From contig CAYUCV010000023.1 of NCBI GenBank assembly GCA_964443545.1, positions 1 through 15,869 of the forward strand: a stretch of DNA of 15,869 nt, in the 5' to 3' direction. The number at the start of each line of letters is the position of its first letter. Position 1 is the stretch's first letter. The DNA comes from JBAZKV01 sp964443545 (lineage in GTDB: Bacteria; Margulisbacteria; WOR-1; JAKLHX01; JBAZKV01). A program made the position numbers and the translations under genes. Below, in pieces: positions 1 to 6,095 of the stretch. Under the pieces are notes generated by a model. That model was not told the DNA's origin. It saw only the letters and a program-made list of their open reading frames with translations, and did no database searches.

Positions 1-73
1 GAGCCACTAGCTCATCAGGTAGAGCACTTGCCTTTTAAGCAAGTGGTGCCGCGTTCGAGTCGCGGGTGGCTCA
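1..73 (+). tRNA. trnK: tRNA-Lys (anticodon UUU)
   Basis: Complete cloverleaf visible. The acceptor stem GAGCCAC (1-7) pairs with GTGGCTC (66-72), with discriminator A73. The anticodon loop CTTTTAA carries TTT, flanked by the TTGC/GCAA stem. The T arm contains GTTCGAGTC. CCA is not encoded. It is the first gene of a tRNA cluster whose promoter lies upstream of the window. Confidence 0.96.
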
Positions 74-78
74 AATGG

Positions 79-154
79 GGGCCCGTGGTGTAGCCTGGTC
101 TAACACGCATGCCTGTCACGCATGAGATCGAGGGTTCAAATCCCTTCGGGCCCG
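79..154 (+). tRNA. trnD: tRNA-Asp (anticodon GUC)
   Basis: The acceptor stem GGGCCCG (79-85) pairs with CGGGCCC (147-153), with discriminator G154. The anticodon loop contains GTC between CATGC and GCATG. The T loop is GTTCAAATC. CCA is not encoded. A run of seven T follows at 155-161. It could add to 3'-end formation, but another tRNA follows within 17 bases, so full termination is not assumed. Confidence 0.96.
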
Positions 155-170
155 TTTTTTTATTTGAAGT

Positions 171-243
171 GCCGCGGTAGCTCAGTTGGTAGAGCAGTAG
201 CCTGAAAAGCTATGTGTCGGCGGTTCAATTCCGCCCTGCGGCA
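171..243 (+). tRNA. trnF: tRNA-Phe (anticodon GAA)
   Basis: The acceptor stem GCCGCGG (171-177) pairs with CTGCGGC (236-242) including one G-T wobble; discriminator A243. The seven-base anticodon loop CTGAAAA gives GAA, closed by GTAGC/GCTAT with one wobble pair. The T arm is GGCGG-TTCAATT-CCGCC. CCA is not encoded. Confidence 0.95.
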
Positions 244-249
244 TTTTTG

Positions 250-321
250 GCCCGTGTAGCTCAGCGGTAGAGCAGCGGTTTTGTAAACCGCAGGTCGTCA
301 GTTCAAACCTGACCGCGGGCT
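250..321 (+). tRNA. trnT: tRNA-Thr (anticodon UGU)
   Basis: The acceptor stem GCCCGTG (250-256) pairs with CGCGGGC (314-320) through one T-G wobble; discriminator T321. The anticodon loop TTTGTAA gives TGT, closed by GCGGT/ACCGC. The T arm is GTCAG-TTCAAAC-CTGAC. At 72 nt it is one base shorter in the D loop than the second threonine tRNA at 769-841, which is otherwise almost identical. The response regulator gene begins 21 bases after its end, so the two may share a transcript. Confidence 0.95.
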
Positions 322-342
322 AAAAGCTAAGGAGGATAGGCC

Positions 343-708
343 ATGCAAAAAAGGATCCTTCTGATAGATGATGAAAAGGACATCAGGCAGATACTCAGGG
401 CCATCCTTGAGAACGAGGGATATCAGATACTTGAAGCCGCCGACGGCAGGGAGGGTTTTGAAAAAGCGCTTGCCGAGAAACCGGACCTTATTATCCTTGA
501 CATAATGATGCCGAATCTGGACGGTTTTGGGACCGCGGAAAAATTGAAGACCAACAAAGACACCTTTGGCATACCTATCATAATGCTTACCGCGAAGGAT
601 GAGCCGATCGACAAGGAAAAAGCTATCGCTCTGGGAGTGAATTCCTTTATAGTCAAGCTGTTCGATCTGGAAGAGCTGAGACAGACGGTCAAAGAGACGA
701 TCGGATAG
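343..708 (+). CDS. single-domain (CheY-like) response regulator
   Basis: A 121-residue protein made only of a receiver (REC) domain. It would be phosphorylated by a histidine kinase and act through protein contacts, since no output or DNA-binding domain follows. Visible signature residues are the acidic pair D9/D10, the phospho-acceptor D53 in LDIMMPNLDG, T83 in the MLTA motif and K105. The start is supported by AAGGAGG at 329-335, well spaced from the ATG. Odd feature: the residue after K105 is Leu (FIVKLF), where the family nearly always has the cis-Pro of KPF; this may alter the active-site loop. The gene sits between two near-identical tRNA-Thr genes with no kinase nearby, so its partner and pathway are unknown. 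The family assignment is firm; the role is not. Confidence 0.95.
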   Translation: MQKRILLIDDEKDIRQILRAILENEGYQILEAADGREGFEKALAEKPDLIILDIMMPNLDGFGTAEKLKTNKDTFGIPIIMLTAKDEPIDKEKAIALGVNSFIVKLFDLEELRQTVKETIG

Positions 709-737
709 GGACTTTTTGCCGAACAGACAGGTTTGCC

Positions 738-767
738 CCGAGCGAGGAGCGCAGCGACGAGTCGACA
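738..767. repeat. GC-rich purine-rich repeat-like element
   Basis: The stretch just 5' of the second tRNA-Thr consists of overlapping CGAGC/GAGCG/GCAGCGACGAG units with strong purine bias and is more GC-rich than its surroundings. It resembles the short dispersed GAGCG-rich intergenic repeats seen in many bacterial genomes. Only one copy lies in this window, so its status as a repeat family is inferred from appearance. Confidence 0.4.
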
Positions 768-768
768 G

Positions 769-841
769 GCCCGTGTAGCTCAGCTGGTAGAGCAGCGGTA
801 TCGTAAACCGCAGGTCGTCAGTTCAATCCTGACCGCGGGCT
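769..841 (+). tRNA. trnT: tRNA-Thr (anticodon CGU)
   Basis: The acceptor stem GCCCGTG (769-775) pairs with CGCGGGC (834-840); discriminator T841. The anticodon loop ATCGTAA gives CGT, closed by GCGGT/ACCGC. The T arm is GTCAG-TTCAATC-CTGAC. It differs from the UGU threonine tRNA at 250-321 only by one extra T in the D loop, two anticodon-loop changes and one T-loop change, so the pair is a recent duplication. It reads the ACG codon also decoded by the UGU species. Confidence 0.95.
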
Positions 842-969
842 TATATATGGTCTTGGATGCCAGGATGCTTCCCCAACAATTTTTGGTTTTGCTGATGCTC
901 CTTGAAATCACAGGTCTTTCTTAACGATGAATCCAACAGATAAGCCATGCAAATGGGAGTAGCGCAAAG
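842..969. other. intergenic spacer before ackA
   Basis: This 128-base spacer lies between tRNA-Thr(CGU) and acetate kinase. TTGAAA at 902-907 could be a -35 box, but no convincing -10 box lies at the right distance. No hairpin terminator is visible after the tRNA. GGGAG at 955-959 can serve as a ribosome-binding site for ackA, about 10 bases before its ATG. Nothing else recognisable was seen. Confidence 0.4.
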
Positions 970-2238
970 ATGTCTCTAACTGAAAAAACGGTTCTTGTCC
1001 TGAATGCCGGAAGTTCATCACTTAAATACCAGTTATTCAGAGGCGGGACAGCTGTAGCGGCAGGGAACATGACCGAGATAGGAAGGGACGCTGTATATAA
1101 AATGTCCCTGCCGGCAAAGAGAGAGTGGGATTGTATAGCGCCGGACCATAATGAGGCGCTTTCTCATATAGTAAATGAGTTAAGCGTTCATGATATAAGC
1201 GTTGACACTCTTACAGGAGTTGGCCATAGAGTGGTTCACGGGGGGAGTTCTTTTACCTGTTCCGTTCCGATAGATGATGCAGTTGAAAGCGCGATAGAGA
1301 AACTTATCCCCCTTGCTCCTCTGCATAATCCTGCCAACCTTACCGGTATCAGGGCAGCAAGGCAGCTCTTTCCCGGAGTCCCGCAGGTAGCCGTATTCGA
1401 TACCGCATTCCATCAGACCATGCCGGAGGCTGCCTACACATACGGCCTTCCGCTTAACTTTAGGGGCGATCTTGGCGTAAGACGGTACGGCTTTCACGGC
1501 ACTTCCCACCTTTATGTGTCAAGGGTGGCCGCGGTCATGATGGGGGCGGACATTAAGGATGTTAACCTTGTCACGCTGCATCTTGGCAACGGCTCAAGTC
1601 TTTGCGCTGTCAGGGGAGGCCTGTCCATAGATACAACAATGGGACTTACTCCCAATGAAGGGCCGCTCATGGGAACAAGGTCCGGGTCGCTTGATTCCGG
1701 TATCTTTAAATATCTGATCGACTCCATTCCGGACCTGACCCCGGAGGGACTTGACGAGATACTCAACAAAAAATCCGGGCTTTTGGGCTTGTCGGGATAT
1801 TCCAGCGACAGGGTGGCAATAGATGAGATCGCAGAAAAAGAAGGTTCGGACTCTCGGTGCGAGCTTGCGCGCAGTGTTGAGACCCATATGATAAGAAGGT
1901 CTCTGGGTTCAATGATGGCGAGCCTGGGAAGGGTGGACGGCCTGGTCTTTACAGCCGGAGCCGGAGAGAATAACCACGGAACCAGGAGCCGGACCCTCCA
2001 GGGGCTTGAGGGCAGGCCGTTTGGCATACTTCTGGATGAGGAGGCCAACAGAGACGCCTTTAGGCCTAAGTACCCTGTCCTTATATCGCGGACTGATTCC
2101 TCGATGCCCATATGGGTGGTCCCGACCAACGAAGAACTGGTCATTGCTCTTGATGCGATGGCTATCATCGAAGGTACTTTCTCAAACTGCCGGGAATATG
2201 TTTATCCCTTCCAGCTCCCTTCTTACTGGGGCCTTTGA
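970..2238 (+). CDS. ackA: acetate kinase
   Basis: Acetate kinase (ASKHA fold) transfers phosphate between ATP and acetate. In fermenters it makes ATP from acetyl phosphate; its usual partner is phosphotransacetylase, which is not in this window. The 422-residue protein shows the whole family signature: N12 in VLNAGSSSLK, R87 in GHRVVHGG, D144 in VFDTAFHQTMP, H176 in RRYGFHGTSH, the phosphate loop HLGNGSS (204-210), R237 in GTRSG, and E388 in PTNEE. These correspond to the catalytic Arg, Asp, His, Arg and Glu of characterised acetate kinases. It is slightly longer than the usual ~400 residues, with about 20 extra C-terminal residues rich in aromatics. The start is the ATG preceded by GGGAG. 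No downstream partner follows; the next gene has its own likely promoter. Butyrate and propionate kinases are related, but the motifs fit acetate kinase best. Confidence 0.96.
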   Translation: MSLTEKTVLVLNAGSSSLKYQLFRGGTAVAAGNMTEIGRDAVYKMSLPAKREWDCIAPDHNEALSHIVNELSVHDISVDTLTGVGHRVVHGGSSFTCSVPIDDAVESAIEKLIPLAPLHNPANLTGIRAARQLFPGVPQVAVFDTAFHQTMPEAAYTYGLPLNFRGDLGVRRYGFHGTSHLYVSRVAAVMMGADIKDVNLVTLHLGNGSSLCAVRGGLSIDTTMGLTPNEGPLMGTRSGSLDSGIFKYLIDSIPDLTPEGLDEILNKKSGLLGLSGYSSDRVAIDEIAEKEGSDSRCELARSVETHMIRRSLGSMMASLGRVDGLVFTAGAGENNHGTRSRTLQGLEGRPFGILLDEEANRDAFRPKYPVLISRTDSSMPIWVVPTNEELVIALDAMAIIEGTFSNCREYVYPFQLPSYWGL

Positions 2239-2252
2239 GGTAACTAACAGCC

Positions 2253-2286
2253 TAACATCTTTGTTTCTTTTGCCGGGCGGATGTTA
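2253..2286. promoter_or_regulatory. 7-bp inverted repeat spanning a promoter
   Basis: TAACATC (2253-2259) is matched by its exact reverse complement GATGTTA (2280-2286), 20 bases apart. The candidate -35 box lies between the arms and the right arm overlaps the candidate -10 box of the next gene. The position fits an operator for a dimeric repressor. A 7-bp match with a 20-base loop could also be chance. Confidence 0.3.
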
Positions 2287-2290
2287 TCAT
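2261..2290 (+). promoter_or_regulatory. extended -10 promoter of the MBL hydrolase gene
   Basis: TG-T-TATCAT at 2282-2290 is an extended -10 box one base off the TATAAT consensus. TTGTTT at 2261-2266 is a weak -35 box with an 18-bp spacer. The predicted transcription start falls about at 2297, directly before the ATG at 2298. No Shine-Dalgarno sequence is visible, so the mRNA is probably leaderless. Confidence 0.55.
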
Positions 2291-2297
2291 TGTAATA

Positions 2298-2921
2298 ATG
2301 AAGATATATGCCATAGAGGTCGGCCCCATCAGAACGAATTGCTATATCGTTACTGATGGTATCTCCGGTAACGCGGCAGTTATCGATCCCGGTGAGGAGC
2401 CCGAAAAGCTCTGTGCCGAATTGAAAAAAAACGGACTTGTTCCCGAGGCAGTATTCCTTACCCACGGGCATTACGACCATGTTACTGCTATACCTAACCT
2501 TGTCTGCGCGGCAAATAAACCCGTATACATCCACAAAGAAGACCTCTTTCTTGTGTCCGGAGATGTTCCAAAGCTTGCGCCGCTGCTGGGCTTTTGCGCG
2601 GTGCCGTTAAACGGCTTATCCTGTTATGAGGATGGACAAACTATAGAGGCTGCCGGCCTTAAGATAAAGGTGATCCACACTCCCGGACATACTCCCGGGG
2701 GCGTCTGCCTATACATAGAAAGCGAAAAGACCCTCTTTTCCGGTGATACTCTTTTTTTCCGGGATTGCGGCAGGGTGGACCTTCCTCTGGGCTCAGAAGA
2801 TCAGATGGCCGCTTCCCTGATAAAGATACTGGCTCTTCCGGATGATGTAAAAGTATATCCCGGGCACGGCAGGAGCACTACGATAGCAGGCGAGAGAAAA
2901 ACCTTTGCGGATATTCTATAA
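2298..2921 (+). CDS. metallo-beta-lactamase-fold hydrolase (glyoxalase II-like)
   Basis: A 207-residue cytoplasmic zinc hydrolase of the metallo-beta-lactamase superfamily, of the short YcbL/hydroxyacylglutathione-hydrolase-like type that probably cleaves a thioester or related substrate. Metal ligands are all present: THGHYDH at 55-61 (H56, H58, D60, H61), H131 in PGHTPGG, D150 in FSGDTLF, and H190 in YPGHG. No signal peptide is visible, and it lacks the C-terminal substrate domain of full-length GloB, so the substrate is not defined. The start is the only good ATG; its upstream region has a promoter but no ribosome-binding site. The stop TAA overlaps a TATAAT sequence in front of holA. Confidence 0.9.
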   Translation: MKIYAIEVGPIRTNCYIVTDGISGNAAVIDPGEEPEKLCAELKKNGLVPEAVFLTHGHYDHVTAIPNLVCAANKPVYIHKEDLFLVSGDVPKLAPLLGFCAVPLNGLSCYEDGQTIEAAGLKIKVIHTPGHTPGGVCLYIESEKTLFSGDTLFFRDCGRVDLPLGSEDQMAASLIKILALPDDVKVYPGHGRSTTIAGERKTFADIL

Positions 2922-2922
2922 T
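2917..2922 (+). promoter_or_regulatory. possible -10 box overlapping a stop codon, before holA
   Basis: TATAAT at 2917-2922 contains the TAA stop of the upstream hydrolase and ends 8 bases before the holA ATG. Initiation here would give a leader of one or two bases. No -35 match and no TG extension are visible, and AGGGA (2924-2928) could be a weak ribosome-binding site. The match may therefore be coincidental. Confidence 0.3.
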
Positions 2923-2930
2923 TAGGGACA

Positions 2931-3630
2931 ATGCCTTCTCAAAAGAACAACCTTTATCTTTTATACGGAGACGAGGAGCTGCTGATCCGCGAAGAGATAG
3001 AGACCCTAAAAACGAAACATCTTGGAAGCGGGGACCCGGGAATGGGTTTTCAGGTGCTGGAAGCAGGCAGAATAGGAGAGCCCGGGCTTCTGGCCGAACT
3101 CGCGGGGGTTTCGATGTTCTCTCCAAAAAAGATGATCCTTTTAAGATGGCCTGCAGGAAGAAAGAAGACGGAGGCCGAGGACGGAGGAGAATCTGATGAC
3201 GACGAAAACGCCGCTTCCAAAAATGACGGAACCGAAGAGCTGATAAAAGCCCTCTCTAAGCTGCCGCAGGAGGTTCTTTTTGTCTGTGCCGCAAAAAATA
3301 TCGACAAAAGAAGCCGGCTCTACAAGTTCTTTGCCCAGAAGGGAAAGGTTAGGGAATTCAGGCAGTTCAGGGAATGGGAACAGGCGCAGCTGGCCTCCTG
3401 GGTAAGGGACAGGTTCAAAGAGACCGGCCTGGCGGCGGAAAAAGAGGCTGCAGAGATACTTGCGGAGCTATCGGGCCCATCGCTTACACAGATCGATACG
3501 GAGATAAATAAACTTGCCGCCTTCTGCGCAGAAAAGAAATTGGTTTCCTCAGAGGATGTTAAAGAGCTTTCTACAAGAGGACAGTTGAGCGCATTCGCAC
3601 TTCAGAATTCCCTGCAGGAAAGGGATATAA
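2931..3630 (+). CDS. holA: DNA polymerase III delta subunit, 3' end lost in gap
   Basis: The delta subunit opens the beta sliding clamp within the clamp-loader complex during replication. About 233 residues are visible. The family N-terminus appears as LYLLYGDEELLIREEI, followed by the AAA+-like fold with VLFVCAAKNIDKRSRLYKFF and the later segment GPSLTQIDTEINKLAAFC, which is typical of HolA. Residues near 80-103 form an acidic low-complexity insertion (Asp, Glu, Ser and Asn rich) that most relatives lack. The family is usually 320-350 residues, so about 100 C-terminal residues are missing into the N run. The start ATG lies 9 bases after the previous stop, so the gene may be co-transcribed with the hydrolase, start from the TATAAT at 2917, or both. 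Confidence 0.88.
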
Positions 3631-3730
3631 NNNNNNNNNNNNNNNNNNNNNNNNNNNNNNNNNNNNNNNNNNNNNNNNNNNNNNNNNNNNNNNNNNNNNN
3701 NNNNNNNNNNNNNNNNNNNNNNNNNNNNNN
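3631..3730. other. assembly gap (100 N)
   Basis: Exactly 100 N, the conventional placeholder for a gap of unknown size. The left flank stops inside holA and the right flank resumes inside a PBP, both in the plus direction. The missing ends of these two genes alone need several hundred bases, so the true gap is larger than shown and other genes may be hidden in it. Confidence 0.98.
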
Positions 3731-5089
3731 TTCTGGCTCATTAGAAAGACCGAAAAGAACAGAACGGACCAGGCGAGGAGCATCAACAGCACTGCAATAG
3801 ACATCTTCAAGGAAAAGAAGAGGGTTTATCCAAAAGGAACTTTTGCTTCGCAGCTGATAGGCACTGTCGGGCTTGACAATGACGGGCTCTCCGGCATTGA
3901 GTACGGAATGGACAAGTACCTCAGAGGGGTGGAGGGCCAGTACATCTTTGAAAAGGATGTCAGAGGCAAACAGATAGCCATCGGCACCACGAAAGAGATA
4001 CAGAAGCCGACCGACGGGATGGACATTTATCTGACGATTGACGAGCCGATACAGTATGTCGCCGAAAGGGAACTTAAAAAGGCAGTCGACAAATATCATC
4101 CTGACACCGCTTCCATTGCTGTTATGGATATAAGGAGTGGAGAGCTGATCGCGGTCGCGAGCTGGCCGGATTTTGATCCCAATAATCCATCGGCTTCACC
4201 TGTCAAGAACTGGAAGCTGAGGCCGGTGACCGACATGTATGAGCCAGGCTCCACATTCAAGGTTATAACGGCCGCGGCCGGGATACAGGAGGGGCTTTTT
4301 GAGCCGGATTCCCGCATTCCATGTCCGGCAAAGATCGAAGTGGGGGGGCGCATCATCAGCAATTCCCATGCCGTAAAGGCAAAGGACCCTACTCTGAGGG
4401 ATGTTATAGCTGAATCCCTAAATACAGGAGCAACTCATGTCAGCCTTAAGGTCGGCAAAGAAAAGTTCTATGCCCAGATAAAGTCCTTCGGTTTTGGCGA
4501 AAAGACCGGAGTGGGTTTTCCGGGAGAAGCAAAAGGGCTTGTCCCGGTGCCAAAATACTGGCACAAAAGCGCCGAAGCGATGATAAGCTTTGGCCAGACG
4601 CTGGCGGTGACCCCGCTGCAGCTGCTTGCCGCGGTTTCTGCGATCGCAAACTCCGGTGTGCTGCTGCGGCCCAGTGTGGTGGCCAGAATAGAGAGTTCCG
4701 ACAAAACCGTTGTCAGGACCACCTCCCCGGAACAGGTCAGGAGGGTTGTCTCGGATAAGACGGCGGAAAAGGTCAAAGACCTAATGAGGGGCGTGGTTCT
4801 TATGGACCACGGCACCGGACACAAGGCAAAATTATCTCAGTATTCAAGCGCGGTCAAGACGGGCACGGCGCAAAAGCCGGTCGCGGGAGGCGGTTACATA
4901 CCCATGAGCAGCAACAACTTTATCGCGTCTATCGTGGGGTTTGTTCCTTCTGCTGAGCCGCGCGTGGCGATAATCGTTGTGTTTGACCATCCCAAAGGCT
5001 CCATATGGGGGGCCACCGTGGCGGCCCCCGTCTTTAAGGAGGTCGGAGAATTTACTCTGAGATATTTGGAAATACCTCCGGATCTGTGA
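3731..5089 (+). CDS. ftsI: class B penicillin-binding protein (FtsI/SpoVD type), 5' end lost in gap
   Basis: A peptidoglycan DD-transpeptidase that cross-links wall peptides, most like division-specific FtsI/SpoVD. The frame is open from the first base after the gap, with about 452 residues visible. Upstream of the first ATG (3908) it encodes the dimerisation-domain hallmark GTVGLDNDGLSGIEYGMDKY, so that ATG is internal. The transpeptidase motifs are all present: STFK (Ser codon 4250-4252), SLN (Ser codon 4415-4417) and KTGT (Lys codon 4856-4858). No PASTA repeat follows. The cytoplasmic tail, membrane anchor and first part of the pedestal domain, about 120-170 residues, should be in the gap. 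The stop TGA (5087-5089) forms part of the trpS extended -10 box. MrdA-type PBPs are the alternative, but the GLSGIE motif and overall form favour FtsI. Confidence 0.9.
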   Translation, partial: FWLIRKTEKNRTDQARSINSTAIDIFKEKKRVYPKGTFASQLIGTVGLDNDGLSGIEYGMDKYLRGVEGQYIFEKDVRGKQIAIGTTKEIQKPTDGMDIYLTIDEPIQYVAERELKKAVDKYHPDTASIAVMDIRSGELIAVASWPDFDPNNPSASPVKNWKLRPVTDMYEPGSTFKVITAAAGIQEGLFEPDSRIPCPAKIEVGGRIISNSHAVKAKDPTLRDVIAESLNTGATHVSLKVGKEKFYAQIKSFGFGEKTGVGFPGEAKGLVPVPKYWHKSAEAMISFGQTLAVTPLQLLAAVSAIANSGVLLRPSVVARIESSDKTVVRTTSPEQVRRVVSDKTAEKVKDLMRGVVLMDHGTGHKAKLSQYSSAVKTGTAQKPVAGGGYIPMSSNNFIASIVGFVPSAEPRVAIIVVFDHPKGSIWGATVAAPVFKEVGEFTLRYLEIPPDL

Positions 5090-5095
5090 TATAAT
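5066..5095 (+). promoter_or_regulatory. promoter of the trpS-scpA-scpB-rodZ-queE operon
   Basis: TG-A-TATAAT at 5087-5095 is a perfect extended -10 box whose TGA is also the ftsI stop codon. TTGGAA at 5066-5071 is a 4/6 -35 box with an 18-bp spacer. The expected start near 5102 leaves a leader of about five bases before the trpS ATG at 5107, and no Shine-Dalgarno is present. This predicts an essentially leaderless operon mRNA. Confidence 0.7.
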
Positions 5096-5106
5096 CCACT
5101 CAAAAC

Positions 5107-6084
5107 ATGGCAAGGATATTATCCGGGATACAGCCCTCGGGAAAGCTACATCTTGGGAATCTGACAGGGGCTGTCAGCAACTGGGCCGCCCTGCAGAACA
5201 AGCACGAATCCCTGTTCTTTATTGCCGACCTGCACGCTCTTACCACCGGATATTCGAACACAAAGGACTTTGCAAAGAGCATCCGAGACCTTGCCGTTGA
5301 CCTATTGTCCGCGGGGATAGACCCGGACAAAGCCACTCTTTTTATCCAGTCCCAGGTCCCGGAGCACAGCGAACTGCACCTGATCTTTTCCATGATCACG
5401 CCTCTGTCATGGCTGGAGAGGGTCCCGACTTACAAGAGCAAGATAGAAGAGATCAAAGGGGTGGACCTTGCTACCTACGGGTTTCTCGGATATCCCGTGC
5501 TCCAGGCCGCTGATATCCTGATCTATAAAGCGGAGTTCGTCCCGGTCGGGCAGGACCAGCTGCCCCATCTTGAACTTACAAGGGAGATCGCGCGCAGGTT
5601 TAACAATCTTTACAGAGAGGTCTTTCCCGAGCCCAAAGAGATGCTGACAAACTTTCCCGTGATCCCGGGGCTTGACGGAAGAAAGATGAGCAAAAGCTAC
5701 GGCAACTCCATAGCCCTGTCGGATCATCCGGATGAGATCAGAAAAAAGGTCTCTCTTGCCGTAACAGATCCGGCAAGGATAAAAAAGGACGACCCCGGGC
5801 ATCCGGAAGTATGCGTGGTGCATTCTTACTACAAGATCTACGGCAAAGAGGTTTCACAGGAGATCGGGGAAAAATGCAGGGCCGGAGCGATAGGCTGCGT
5901 TGAGTGCAAAAAACAGCTGGCTGAGATACTTGTAAGAGTCCTGGAAGGCCCGAGGGAAAAAAGAAAAGAGCTTGAAAAAGACCCTAAAAAAGTGGATGAT
6001 ATACTTGAAAAAGGAAGAAAAAAAGCCTCCGAAGAGGCAAGACGCACTCTGTCCGAAGTAAAAAAGGCGATGCACCTTACCTAG
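5107..6084 (+). CDS. trpS: tryptophanyl-tRNA synthetase
   Basis: A cytoplasmic class I aminoacyl-tRNA synthetase that charges tRNA-Trp. The 325-residue length is normal for bacterial TrpRS. The HIGH-type signature is PSGKLHLGN (residues 10-18) and the KMSKS loop is exact at 193-197 in GLDGRKMSKSYGN. Other family segments include ADLHALTT and PVGQDQLPHLELTREIARRFN. The C-terminal third is lysine- and glutamate-rich and strongly helical. ATG 5107 is the natural start because the family N-terminus (RILSGIQPSG) follows at once; it lacks a ribosome-binding site and is preceded by a near-perfect promoter. It is the first gene of the operon; scpA starts 11 bases after its stop. Confidence 0.97.
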   Translation: MARILSGIQPSGKLHLGNLTGAVSNWAALQNKHESLFFIADLHALTTGYSNTKDFAKSIRDLAVDLLSAGIDPDKATLFIQSQVPEHSELHLIFSMITPLSWLERVPTYKSKIEEIKGVDLATYGFLGYPVLQAADILIYKAEFVPVGQDQLPHLELTREIARRFNNLYREVFPEPKEMLTNFPVIPGLDGRKMSKSYGNSIALSDHPDEIRKKVSLAVTDPARIKKDDPGHPEVCVVHSYYKIYGKEVSQEIGEKCRAGAIGCVECKKQLAEILVRVLEGPREKRKELEKDPKKVDDILEKGRKKASEEARRTLSEVKKAMHLT

Positions 6085-6095
6085 AGGAGACTTGA

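Noticed and set aside
733..924. A 63-codon open frame crossing the tRNA-Thr(CGU) gene
   Set aside because: Its centre (VAQLVEQRYRKPQVVSSILTAG) is the familiar spurious translation of a tRNA gene, and there is no ribosome-binding site.
3731..3800. holA continuing past the first gap
   Set aside because: The continuation there is not HolA-like, while another frame encodes the PBP dimerisation domain from the first base after the gap.
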